Shown here: positions 35,121 through 46,505 of the stretch, in pieces
How positions within the stretch are numbered: position 1 is the stretch's first letter
How the letters are laid out: each line of letters opens with the position of its first letter
Assembly: GCA_032622095.1 (NCBI GenBank)
Contig: CP136069.1
Span: 70,827,319 to 70,891,318 of the forward strand
Length of the DNA stretch: 64,000 bases
Direction of reading: 5' to 3'
From: Siphonodentalium dalli
Taxonomy: Eukaryota > Mollusca > Scaphopoda > Gadilida > Siphonodentaliidae
Notes under the pieces: generated by a model
Told to the model about the DNA's origin: nothing
The model's input: only the letters and a program-made list of their open reading frames with translations
Database searches by the model: none
Program-made: the position numbers and the translations under genes

Positions 35121-35242
35121 TCAGAATGAGGTCTACAGAGGGTGAATTTGGTGATGCTAGCCTGCTATGCGGGATAGTATCACTAAATGAACCCTCTGGG
35201 GACCACATTCTGCAAATGACAGACACGCTATTTGCAGGCTTG
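35121..35242. mobile_element. Hairpin MITE, family H copy C
   Basis: Same core as copies A and B with more substitutions (CAGAGGGTGAATTTGGTGAT against ATCACTAAATGAACCCTCTG). The right end TATTTGCAGGCTTG is kept and the left end is truncated. It lies about 190 bp from copy B. Confidence 0.82.
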
Positions 35243-35788
35243 TACTAGTACTTGACGTTGACAGTAATAAATCCACTATTTCCCTGTTTTTGTGAAACTT
35301 TGGGGATAGTGAAACTTTGGGGATAGCGTAACTCATTGTGACTACCAGTATAGCCACATGGTACATCAGGGTCATATCCAGAGGTTTTTTTAACTTTTTT
35401 TTTCTATTTGGTCCCGATTCATATCATAACAAGATGGAAATTATCTATATATATTGACATATGGTATTTAAAGGTACAATTCCAGGAGGAAGAACATGCC
35501 TCCACCATCAGCAAGGGGTTAGTAACCCCGGGTTACCCACTCCCAAACCTTCCTCCACTCAGTCATTCAGGATATGCCTTCGGAATATCATTGCCCAAAA
35601 ACAGGTGTCTCCAAAAACTCCCTGGCTTGTTCACTGTGGTACATGTACTCATAGAATTATCTCTATTGCATCAAATGAACAGTCTCTTTACAAAAATTAT
35701 ATTTCAACCTTTCACACCAGCTTATTTTAGTTAATAAGGCGACACCAATTTTCAAGTCTGGTTTACGAACATGTGGGGAGAAAAAAAG

Positions 35789-35905
35789 TACCCTGCTGGA
35801 CAAAACAAGTGTCCACTTAACTGCGGTGCAGTTAGCATTGCCACAGCGGCCGAAATGCAACTACACCACGGCTCCACCGGCTAACAGTTAAATAAAACTA
35901 CAGTT
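35789..35905. mobile_element. TIR element family T, copy 3 (truncated)
   Basis: Begins with the full left terminus TACCCTGCTGGACAAAACAA and follows the other copies to GGCTCCACCGGCTAAC, then leaves the family sequence near 35890-35905. The right terminus is absent. Confidence 0.8.
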
Positions 35906-37331
35906 ATGGTCTCCAGAGTCCCAGTATTATCAGACTTTGCAGTCTGGTGAGCGACCGCACAGTCATTGACTGGCTCTTCTTACTGTAAGGTGGCCAGTTA
36001 CCAGTGGTATCATTTTATCTTTCAATATTACTATGTGACTCAGAAAAAAATATCATTGGTGACAATGAAGGATGTTTTTTCTTTGCCAGAGGCATTATAA
36101 TTGAGAATTTTGTTGTTGAAAATTACCCGGTCTATCCACCCCTCCCCTCTCCTGCACCTGAATTTTGTTTACCTCAATATTGAATGGCCAATTGCTCTCA
36201 TTGTACGTGACCATGTGACTACGAAAAACTGTCATTGGTGAAAATGGGAAGATATACCGGTAAGGTATGGTAACTTAACATGTACCGGTACATGGGGGGA
36301 GATGTCATACATGTACTAGTAGCACATTGGTAAGTTGTAAACATCTTGGTTGAAGTTTTAACCATAGTTCATTCAGTTGGGTTTCCCTGCCTTCTCCTGT
36401 GTTGATTCAACTTGATTGTACTTTATCGCATACACTTTACATACCGGTACACATGTACTGCACATGTATTGTATGTATAAACATAATATTCTTTCTGTTT
36501 ATGGTGATTTTAACTGTTGTGACCTTTTCAACAGCAATAAAGGTACATGTGCAGTACGGTACATGTGCACAATGCCAACGCTAAAGTACATGTATCTTTA
36601 ATGCAGGGACCAGTCTGACATCTTCTCCATCTTTCTCTATGTCCATGTGACAAATGACTTCTCTTTCATATACTGATAGCAGTATCATACATGTACATGT
36701 GTTCACACCAGTATGTCCCGACAACAGGTTTAATGTACATGTACCTGTATACATGTATCATCTGATTACAATAATGTACATGTACCTTAAGGTTTAACAT
36801 ACATGTTCATGTACCGGGTATACCGGTATATACATTACATGTACTAGTATTCATCAGAATGACACACTTAGAATTTGATATGTGCCTGTCATGCTTTAAT
36901 GTCTCTTATCTCTTAACTTTGTCAGGGCTCTTGAATCGTCTTGATATACCAGTAAATGAATATTTAGATGGAATATTCATAAGGTTCCTCATGTACATGT
37001 ACGGTACCAGTAGCATGCGTACACAACAGCACCTTCTCTTTGGTATTTCAGATATTATTACCAGTATATACGAATCCAGTTCACTGTTGTCTCTGAAGAA
37101 AGAATAACTGGCAGATCTTTTAGCAGATAAGTATATAAGTTACATGTATAAGGTATACCAAGTACAATAGACATGAAGAGTTTGGAATCTAGATACATAT
37201 GTATATTACTTTGAAATATTTTTCTTGGTGGGGCTGGGTGGGGGGGATGGGATTTCACACCATTACGGGTACATGTATATAAATATATTCACACTGGCAG
37301 TCTGGCACACAACATAATCATACATTCTCAG
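35906..37331. other. Non-coding, TACATGTA-rich
   Basis: No exon is supported. The palindromes ACATGTACATGT, TACATGTA and ACCGGTA are especially dense between about 36270 and 37020. Short frames here mostly read through these motifs. Confidence 0.5.
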
Positions 37332-37680
37332 TACCGCTATACTTAAAGTAATTGACCACCAATAACGTGGTATCACCCCGTTAATATGGCGGTACTATAC
37401 CGCGGTATCCTCCAATACCGCGGTACTGATACCGCTTGTTAACGCGAACAAGTATGTGTGAGTAAATACCTCCCTCAAAGAGTTCCCTGAAAATCACCGC
37501 GGTATTCAACAAAATTAATGCGGTGCCCGCTAAAAGACTGCGGTATCATTATCGCCCAATACCGTAACTCCACCGCCATGACCGTCTTGATACCGCTACC
37601 GTTTATTACCGGTATCACCGCGGTCATGACCGGGGTATCACCCTGTTTTTCTGGTCAATTACTTTGAGAATAGCGGTATG
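37332..37680. mobile_element. TIR element, CGGTA-rich, ~350 bp
   Basis: Ends are inverted: ACCGCTATACTTAAAGTAAT then TGACCA on the left, TGGTCAATTACTTTGAGAAT then AGCGGTAT on the right. The interior repeats ATACCGCGGTA-like motifs in both orientations. No ORF. It is a non-autonomous TIR element of unknown superfamily. Confidence 0.75.
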
Positions 37681-38090
37681 TACATGTAGTAGTACTCCCG
37701 ATCGTGCATGGCTATAGATTCTCACTCACCTACAGATACATGTACATTGTATGTCAGGTTGACTTGTGTGTACTGGACTACTGGTACTAGTATGTTTACA
37801 GATATTGCAACAGTAAACATTCAGATACTCTGTGCTTGGATCCCCATCCGGTGGGTAAGACATGGTAGATGTACGGTACCTCTATTTGTGGACTCTTCTG
37901 CTTTTGGGCATCCCCCTCTACTCACATAATGTGGGTCACACAAAGCTATGGGAAATTAGGCTTAGCCTTTTAATATGAGGTATAACAATGAAATTTGGTA
38001 TGGATGTTTAATACTATGAGGCCATTAAATTGAGGGTTCCATTGTTTTGTATGGCTTTTCCATCATTATCAGAACAGCGTACCTACGGAA

Positions 38091-38180
38091 TAGAGAACCA
38101 TTGGAATAGCGTACCGTCGGAATAGCGAACCTTCGGAATAGCGAACCTTCGGAATATAGTGAACCTTCGGAATTGCAAAA
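38091..38180. repeat. Short tandem array, ~17-bp unit
   Basis: About five copies of CGGAATAGCGAACCTT with small changes lie immediately left of the 93-bp satellite. Confidence 0.8.
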
Positions 38181-38204
38181 ATAACCTTCTGAATCTGTCT
38201 GAAT

Positions 38205-40505
38205 AATGAAATTCTGCAAATATTGTCATAACATCCCATGTTTCTGCCAAATTAAGGGGTCCCCATTCTTCTAATGGGATTAAGACAGCCACTGTGCATA
38301 TCAATTCTGCAAATATTGTCATAACACCCCATGTTTCTGCCAAATTAAGGGGTCCCCATTGATCTAATTGGAATAAAACAGTCACTGAGCATATCAATTC
38401 TGCAAATATTGTCATAACATCACATGTTTCTGCCAAATTAAGGGGTCTCCATTGCTCTAATTGGATTAAAACAGTCACTGGGCATATAAATTTTTGCAAA
38501 TATTGTCATAATATCCCATGTTTCTGCTAAATTAAGGGGTCCCCATTGTTCTAATTGGATTAAAACAGTCAATGGGCATATAAATTCTTCAAATATTGTC
38601 ATAACATCTCATCTTTCTGCCAAATTAAGGTGTCCCCATTGATCTAATTGGACTAAAACAGTCACTGGGCATATAAATTCTGCAAATATTGTCATAACAT
38701 CCAATGTTTCTGCCAAATTAAGGTGTCCTCATTGTTCTAATTAGACTAAAACAGTCACTGGGCATATAAATTCTGCAAATATTGTCATAACATCCCATGT
38801 TTCTGCCAAATTAAGGGGTCCCCATTGTTCTAATTGGACTAAAACAGTCACTGGGCATATCAATTCTGCAAATATTGTCATAACATCCCATGTTTCTGCC
38901 AAATTAAGGGGTCTCCATTGTTCTAATTGGACTAAAACAGTCACTGTGCATATCAATTCTGCAAATATTGTCATAACACTGATAACACCCCATGTTTCTG
39001 CCAAATTAAGGGGTCCCCATTGATCTAATTGGAATGAAACAGTCACTGGGCATATCAATTCTGCAAATATTGTCATAACATCACATGTTTCTGCCAAATT
39101 AAGGGGTCTCCATTGTTCTAATTGGATTAAAACAGTCACTGGGCATATACATTTTTTTGCAAATATTGTCATAATATCCCATGTTTCTACTAAATTAAGG
39201 GGCCCCGTTCTAATTGGATTAAAACAGTCAATGAGCATATCAATTCTGCAAATATTGTCATAACACTGATAACACCCCATGTTTCTGCCAAATTAAGGGG
39301 TCCCCATTGATCTAATTGGAATATAACAGTCACTGGGCATATCAATTCTGCAAATATTGTCATAACATCACATGTTTCTGCCAAATTAAGGGGTCTCCAT
39401 TGTTCTAATTGGATTAAAACAGTCACTGGGCATATACATTTTGCAAATATTGTCATAATATCCCATGTTTCTGCCAAATTAAGGGGTTCCCATTGTTCTA
39501 ATTGGATTAAAACAGTCAATGGGCATATAAATTCTTCAAATATTGTCATAACATCCCATGCTTCTGCCAAATTAAGGTGTCCCCATTGATATAATTGGAC
39601 TAAAACAGTCACTGGGCATACCGGTATACATTCTGCAAATATCGTCATAACATCACATGTTTCTGCTAAAGTAAGAGGTCCCCATTGTTCTAATTGGATT
39701 AAAACAGTCACTGGATATACATGTATAAATTCTGCAAATGTTGTCATAACATCCCATGTTTCTGCCAAATTAAGGTGTCCTCGTTGTTCTAATTAGACTA
39801 AAACAGTCACTGGGCATATCAATTCTGCAAATATTGTCATAATATCCCATGTTTCTGCCAAATTAAGGGGTTCCCATTGTTCTAATTGGATTAAAACAGT
39901 CAATGGGCATATAAATTCTTCAAATATTGTCATAACATCCCATGCTTCTGCCAAATTAAGGTGTCCCCATTGATATAATTGGACTAAAACAGTCACTGGG
40001 CATATAAATTCTGCAAATATTGTCATAACATCACGTTTCTGCTAAATTAAGGGGTCTCCATTGTTCTAATTGGATTAAAATAGTCACTGGGCATATAAAT
40101 TCTTCAAATATTGTCATAACATCACATGTTTCTGCTAAATTAAGGGGTCCCCATTGTTCTGATTGGATTAAAACAGTCACTGGACATACATGTATAAATT
40201 CTGCAAATGTTGTCATAACATCCCATGTTTCTGCCAAATTAAGGTGTCCTCATTGTTCTAATTAGACTAAAACAGTCACTGGTCATAAAAATTCTGCAAA
40301 TATTGTCATAACATCCCATATTTCTGCCAAATTAAGGGGTCACCATTGTTCTAATTGCACTAAAACAGTCACTGGGCATATAAATTCTGCAAATATTGTC
40401 ATAACATCCCATGTTTCTGCCAAATTAAGGTGTCCTCGTTGTACTAATTAGACTAAAACAGTCACTGGGCATATACATTCTGCAAATATTGTCAAAACAT
40501 CCCAG
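38205..40505. repeat. Satellite array, 93-bp unit, about 25 copies with higher-order repeats
   Basis: Each unit contains TTCTGCAAATATTGTCATAA, CATCCCATGTTTCTGCCAAA, TTAAGGGGTCCCCATTG, TCTAATTGGA and AAAACAGTCACTGGGCATAT. Starts are spaced at 93 bp (for example near 38211, 38304 and 38397), and some units have a 9-bp insertion or small indels. Groups of three consecutive units recur as blocks, so a higher-order level exists. Because 93 is three times 31, one minus-strand frame stays open over several units and reads a 31-residue repeat (CPVTVLVQLEQWGPLNLAET then WDVMTIFAE). However, units with TCTAATTAGACTA carry a TAA in that frame and there is no start or splice context, so I treat it as non-coding satellite. 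Confidence 0.9.
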
Positions 40506-40774
40506 TATATCTCCATGTTGATATAAATCTAGAATAACTCAGACATTTCAACTTTCCGCATTCCTAATCACTCTGTTGAATGTAACATACCCTGCTGGAC
40601 AAAACAAGTGTCCACTTAACCGCGGTGCGGTTAGCGTTGCCACCGCGGCTGAAATGCAACTACACCGTGGCTCCACCGGCTAACTACAGTTGGGCCGCGG
40701 TGTACTTGCCGTTCCGCCATGGTGTAGTTGCCGCGGTGTACGTTAATTAAACTAAAAAAAAAGACGATACAAAC

Positions 40775-42688
40775 AGGGGGGGTCGCGCACAAAAATTCCA
40801 TATATAGGGCGGGGGTGGGTGGGTCATTTGGACCCGGAAAAAATGCGTAAATGACCAAAAATGCTAATTTTTTCCTCCACTTAAAATCACTGTTTTTGTG
40901 CTCATGTAATCTGTTAATATCAACCATATAACACACTAGGCTATTTAAAACATACTAACCAGAACTAACTACCATTTAGGGGTGTACATGTATGCTGATG
41001 TATGTCAAAATTAATGTACCAGATTTCGACGGATGAAAGATATATTATATATATATAAACAAATCATATAACAAACATTAAAACACAAGAACAAACATTT
41101 ATAATATGCATATCCAAGATAGCCTTTCAATTGGATGTCAAAGTGTATGTTATAGCTATATATATACACATGTGTATCCCTTTAAGGGTTTGAACAAAAT
41201 ATAAAGCTGAGTTTATATATTGATGAATTCTGTGATGAATTTTTCAATTACTTTTGACAAATTTGTTTACTGTTATAACATAATTATATGCTCAGACACG
41301 ATCAGTCGACAATGCTTGCATATAAGCATAATTATAAAATGATTACCATCTTCTGTTCTTAATCCACATAATGGATATTATTTGTTATCAAGAGTAAACT
41401 TGATGATACAAACAAAAATAACAATTCCACTATATTCCACTGGTTTAAAACTATAAAACAAAATAACTCATACAAAAAGTTCATACTATTTGGATAACAA
41501 TATGAAAGCTTAGCCTTTTGAGATATTAATTCAACCACAGTTATTATTCACAAGTCTAAGCAGTTACGTACTGTACAGATACATGTAGTAAGGTAGTATA
41601 TCTGGAGTTCCAGTTATTTGACTGCCAATACATATGGTATTGTAATTATTAGTTGCTTGTTCATTATTGGTTGCTTTGATATTCAAGTTAGGATATAGCA
41701 GGATAGAGCAATGTAACTATAAAAGTAGCTTTTGGTATTAAAGTCTCAACTTATTCCATATGCAACATAAAGCTAGAATATAAACATGACTAATATGAAC
41801 TTTGTTCTTGAAACTAATTATAAATCATACTAACCTGGATCAAACTGCACAGGTAATCTATGAAACTCTCTTCATGCAAACTTTCTCAGAGTCACATATC
41901 TCAACTGGACAGTCTGATCCAGGATGCTTGTTCTTATAATGGGTTTCCATGTGATACGTACAGTAAACCACATTGCACAGGGGGCACCCACATGTATCGG
42001 ACGGTTTGTACAAGGTGACCGTACGTGGCTTGGATATCTCCGCTGGCTTTAAACTAAAAAACTTTATACTCTGATAATAAGTTAATAATACTACCAATTC
42101 TTCACTAATATTGGTATATGTCAATCTGCACACCAACATTACATGCATACATGTATTTAGACTGTGAGTTGCTGTGAGTGTGACTTTCCTTGGGTCCCAT
42201 CATACCCATGTGCAGATATATATCACAGAAATAGGGGAGATGAAATTTGTTCTACCCCTATTACTACAGTATTACTATTGGGCCTTGGCTCTAAAACATC
42301 TTATACTATTGTTATATAAAAGAATATGGAGTTATTGAGGATATCAGGACATGTATTACCTCATAATTATTATGTTTTATGGCACAATGCCCTATGTTTT
42401 TAAGTGCATGCATTCAGTTTATACTAATAGAATTATCTCCCTTTAGAGCAGTTTAGAGGTTTATTAAAATGCTGGGAATAGTATTAAATAATAAGAAACG
42501 GAACAATTCTTTGCTAGGCTATGATTTGGTTTATATTTTATGTTTTTTGTAAGATTTTGGGGGTGGGTCCCAAAAATTGGGCGGAAAAAAAGAAAAAAAT
42601 TGCAGGTAGAGGGGTGGTGGGTCCCCGAGTGGGGCAAAAACATTTTTTTCGCCCTATATATGTAAATTTTTTCCGCGACCCCCCCCCT
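40775..42688. mobile_element. Mutator-like TIR element, 1.9 kb, G-run/TCGCG termini, 9-bp target duplication
   Basis: The element is inserted inside family T copy 4. The direct repeat GATACAAAC at 40766-40774 and 42689-42697 is a clean 9-bp target duplication. Termini are A, a G-run, TCGCG at left and its complement at right. Beyond the G-run they match at 25 of 29 positions, including ATATATAGGGCG. GGGTGGGT motifs follow just inside the ends, as in the 6-kb element at 18220-24269. The only coding signal inside is the small zinc-finger exon at 41858-42053. No transposase catalytic domain was recognised. Confidence 0.78.
41858..42053 (-). CDS. Possible C2H2 zinc-finger terminal exon within the TIR element
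   Basis: On the minus strand, acceptor AAAGTTTTTTAG (phase 2) is followed by 64 codons and a stop at 41858. The peptide has CPLCNVVYCTYHMETHYKNKH, which fits C-x2-C-x11-H-x4-H, i.e. a C2H2 or BED-like finger, followed by CPVEICDSEKVC. Because it lies wholly inside a TIR element, it may be the last exon of an element-encoded DNA-binding protein or a captured host fragment. I do not recognise the protein. Length and the missing upstream exons keep this tentative. Confidence 0.4.
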
Positions 42689-42842
42689 GATACAAACCAT
42701 AAATATAACCATGGTGTACATGCCGTTCAGCTGCGGTGTACATGTAGTTGCCTTTCGGATGCAGTGTACTTGCTGTTCGGCCGCGGTGTACTTGCCGTTC
42801 GGCCGCGGTGCTCAACTGACACTTGTTTTGTCCAGTGGGGTA

Positions 42843-44744
42843 TGATATTATTCCCTTTTCAATTTCAAAAGTGTATATACCGGTAGTGTCATTGACACTT
42901 TCAGCATTTCATTTAATTCAGTTAATTCACATTTTCACCAGCTTACCATAGACATACATGTAAACCAATTTCATAATTGTTTTCTTCATTAAAGGAAATT
43001 GCAAATTCGTTGTTTATTCCATCATTTCATTAAAGGGACACTTTATGTGTGGTATGTTCACACATATCGATTCATTCAGACGAACCAATCCATATTTCAT
43101 GAAATTGACACTTCACATTCAGAACACTTCCAACTCAAATATTAAAGTGACATTCCATTTCCATCCATTGGAAATTCTAATTCAACTTCAGCCGATATAT
43201 ATATATATACATGTACATAATTTACATGTACATGTACCTACCACTTTATTCATGAGAAAATTTCTGCATTCATGAAAAAATAATTCGTTAAACATTTTAA
43301 CCTGTACTGTGGTAGCGTGATTGCAGACATATAGGACCTGTGGGCCTGGTTGAATTCACTGCGGTTTGATGGATCACATCCATCCTCAAGCTACATATGC
43401 TATATATGGCATTTTGATCTGACGTGCAGGGGTAGATAAGCTTGAGACCCCACCACAGATCAATTCACACCAGGTTCTCAGCTGTTATTTTCGGATGTTT
43501 GAACTTTAGTAAAATATGTTTGGACTGAACATAATCGGGATAATGTTGTTACCGGTATATACGTGTACATCAAAGCCCCATGCATATATAATTATATAGC
43601 AGACTACGCCAAGATCAACCAGTCCTTATCATATTTTTTGTCTGAAATTTATAAATAACTTGTAACTCAGGGTTGGTAGTTACGTGTAGGTGGGGGGGGG
43701 GGGACAGAAGTATTCAGCGATTTAATGCTGGGTTTGAATAGTTCACAAGGCTCCTTGGCAACATCAGGTACTAGTAACGTGGCTATTGGTGATTATACAT
43801 GTAATATCTCAAATTCTCAACCCACGTTCTAACCTGGTATTTTAATATGATGATACGGACATCTCACCGAGTGGTATAGCACAGGTACATGTACATGTAG
43901 TACGCAACATCCTATAATTATTGCAATATTGAAGTTGATGATAACATTTGTGGTTGCTCCATTACGTGTCACGTGCGATCATATTAAACTTGAAGAAAAA
44001 CTTGAAAAAAGGTTTCACATTCCAATGTCCACAATTGTGTTGATTTCTTAGTAAAAATATCTGGCTTTATAAAAACAGCAACGAACGTTTTTCTCAGTCC
44101 AATACTATCATTAAATTTCAAGGTAGAATATAAATAGCTTTACACAAAATTATTTAATAAAATGCATTTTAAGACTACATACCGACTCCAATTGTATGTA
44201 AATTCCCCACAATTTTGGTTAAAAGTTTCGTTAAAAGTTCGTGCCTCACAGAACATTTTCTGGATTGTTTAACCCACATATATGTTGAAATTGTTCCCAT
44301 TGATTGATTTTCCAAACGAAAATTAATGGAGAATTTGTTGTTTTAAACCAATAGTAACATATAGTTGTATATTTAGTCCAAATTGTGGTCTCAATTGGCA
44401 ATTTTCCAATCTTTCGGGTGTCAGAAAGTTCCAACATTTCAAGATCGACCCTCTGGCCGCGTTCCTGGTTCCGAACCTGCGAACGATACATATGTATGCC
44501 ATACTTTTCTTTATTCACAAAGTATACATACAAAACAAATTACTACATAAGTCTTTCGGTGCAATTTGGCAATGTGGCATACACACCAATATGTGTTTAT
44601 GTTATTGCAAAAATAATTGTATGTAAGGAGTATATCCACAATTTGTCATTTAGCAGTCAGGTGGTTTGGCTATGTCCCGTTCACACGAGGCGCTTAATTT
44701 TCATAGTGCTATATTTAGTCGTCGACATATGCGATGTGTTACTC
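42843..44744. other. Non-coding stretch with dispersed repeats
   Basis: It contains an AT microsatellite and ACATGTAC motifs near 43190-43240, a G13 run at about 43691, the foldback copy at 43335-43484 and a repeat L copy near 44280-44490. No exon is supported. Confidence 0.5.
43335..43484 (+). repeat. Foldback-like repeat, copy 1 (inverted partner at 61574-61727)
   Basis: The left part GGGCCTGGTTGAATT pairs with the right part AATTCACACCAGGTTCTCAG within the unit. The whole unit also matches the reverse complement of 61574-61727 (shared CAGCTGAGAACYTGGTGTGA, GGTGG..TCTCAAGC and CTAGCTTGAGGA-like blocks). Non-coding and MITE-like. Confidence 0.65.
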
Positions 44745-44990
44745 AGAGCTCGGTAGGCCAATGGTTAAAGTGTTAGACGTTTAGTCGCAATGAGTTCGAT
44801 GATCGCTGACCGACTTCTGAGTTTTACTACCGTGCCTTGGTTTTTAGTTATGCGTTTTGCGACTACATATCGAGTAATACGCTGTTGGAAATATCGCGCC
44901 TAGTTGCGATCCTTGGGCAATTAGGTCAATCTCTTTGTAACAGTTATACGCCGTACCTAGACACGAACTAGGAATCGGGCTTTACGGTGA
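44745..44990 (+). mobile_element. tRNA-derived SINE, degenerate
   Basis: GAGCTCGGTAGGCCAATGGT followed by TAAAGTGTTAGACG resembles a pol III A box in a tRNA-like head. GAGTTCGATGATC at 44792-44804 resembles a B box, about 38 bp further. The downstream CCTTGGGCAATTAGGTCAAT resembles the LINE-derived body of common invertebrate SINEs. No clean cloverleaf can be folded, so a functional tRNA gene is not proposed. Confidence 0.5.
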
Positions 44991-46199
44991 GTGTTAACCG
45001 CTCCAGCGAAGCAATCTCTACCAGGGGTCAATACTATGAAGCGTTTTCCTTGTAAGAATCTATAATTGTTTGTAAGAAATAACAATTTATCATTCAGCTA
45101 ATACTATGAACCTACGATTACAAACATAAATCACAAATAGTACTTGTTCTTTGTATTAACACATATATCCCAATCACAAAGAATGTTCGAGTACTATGAC
45201 AGTTAATTGAAAGTAATAACGTTAAGGAACGTGATTAGAAGGTCTTCGTATTGTGTGTCCAACATAAGTTTTCAGTTTTCCCACCCTTAACCCGGATAAT
45301 ATACCCATCTACGATACGCAGGGACGTGGCGACAAGGGGTCGATTCACCCCCTTGTGAAAATGTTTTTGTCAGCTGGAAATCTCAAGTACAACCCACAGG
45401 GACGTCGCGACAAGGCGGTTGGGTTATGTTTCTCGCCCCCAAACATTTTATCAACACGTTCAACAGTAGGAAATTTGATACCTGAAACAACATGAATTGG
45501 AAATTTTACAACAACAATATGTTGAACTTGTTCTCTTATTTTGTTTTCTCCAACAATTTATTAGAAGGTATGTGTTTGTTTTAGGCCAACATTTGCATAT
45601 TTACCTCCTTTGGTCAAAAGTTTGGATTGAAATGGCCTATATTTAGAAATTGTCAAACCTTAGGGGGTGTCAGCTTGTAACTACTAAAATTACCCAATTT
45701 ATTGAAAGTTACAACGTTAATGAACTAGAATGAAATAGTATGTCTTTTCTTGTGTTAACTTCTTCCAGAAATACTGCCGTTTGGTATTTGGTTAGATGCA
45801 TTTCGGTGTTATTGTCTTGATCAACTATAGTTTATAAATGACAAATCAATAAAAATTACGTGTGTTCCTAATGTGAGTATTGTTTTTCGCTCAAGAATGC
45901 ATTGCGAGGTAAATGATACTCATGTACATGGAAGGATTATCCTTTGAGTTTCGATCGTCGACGCGAATGCATTTGATCACGGTAAAGGACACGAATACGA
46001 AGATGCAAGCAGTTTTCACAAATGACTACAGCATAAATGCAGTGACGTGGCAAGATGCTTTATTCGGTGCGCCAACGTCGATATCCAACTGTATCCCCAC
46101 CCCTCAATCAGAAACCAGAAACTTCTATTTCTATGAAATGTAATTGTTTACCCCGGTCGGCTTCTGATTTTCCAGCTGTAACATTAAGTTGTCCACCCC

Positions 46200-46505
46200 C
46201 CCCCCCCCATTGGGTTGGACATTTTGACTAAATATGACTAACTTAGTGTTAGTCACAAACATTTTGAGTAACTTTGCACATAATTCCGCAACTTAGATGT
46301 TCGCCTTCCCAGTGACTAAGAAAATTTATGACTAAATCCTGGCCATTTTGACTAATTAGTCGTTTTGAATCCCCATTTATTAGTCGTTATGACTAACATC
46401 GCCCTAGTAATTTTGACTAATTTTATGCCTCAGTCATGTTGGCTGGGGGAAAAACGTTTGACTAACATATGTTAGTCATATTGACTAACTTTTGTTATCA
46501 GCGTA
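46200..46505. repeat. Cluster of TGACTAA motifs
   Basis: About ten TGACTAA or TTAGTCA heptamers in both orientations lie within 300 bp, often as ATTTTGACTAA or as the palindrome-like TGACTAACATATGTTAGTCA. A poly-C run of about 14 lies at the left edge. No unit length is constant, so this is not a simple tandem. Confidence 0.6.

Larger units (their letters stand above)
40588..42842. mobile_element. TIR element family T, copy 4, interrupted by another element
   Basis: The left terminus TACCCTGCTGGACAAAACAA is at 40588 and the right terminus TTGTCCAGTGGGGTA ends at 42842. The family sequence runs to 40774, breaks, and resumes at 42689 with a 9-bp overlap (GATACAAAC). Removing the insert restores a copy of about the same length and order as copies 1 and 2. 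Confidence 0.85.

Noticed and set aside
38083-40237. Series of minus-strand ORFs of up to 192 codons
   Set aside because: They follow from a 93-bp satellite whose length is divisible by three. Several units carry a TAA in the same frame and no start or splice sites fit.
38205-40505. CRISPR-like array
   Set aside because: The whole 93-bp unit repeats with no unique spacers, and the DNA is eukaryotic.
44745-44830. tRNA gene
   Set aside because: A- and B-box-like motifs are present, but no acceptor or anticodon stems pair well. A SINE head fits better.
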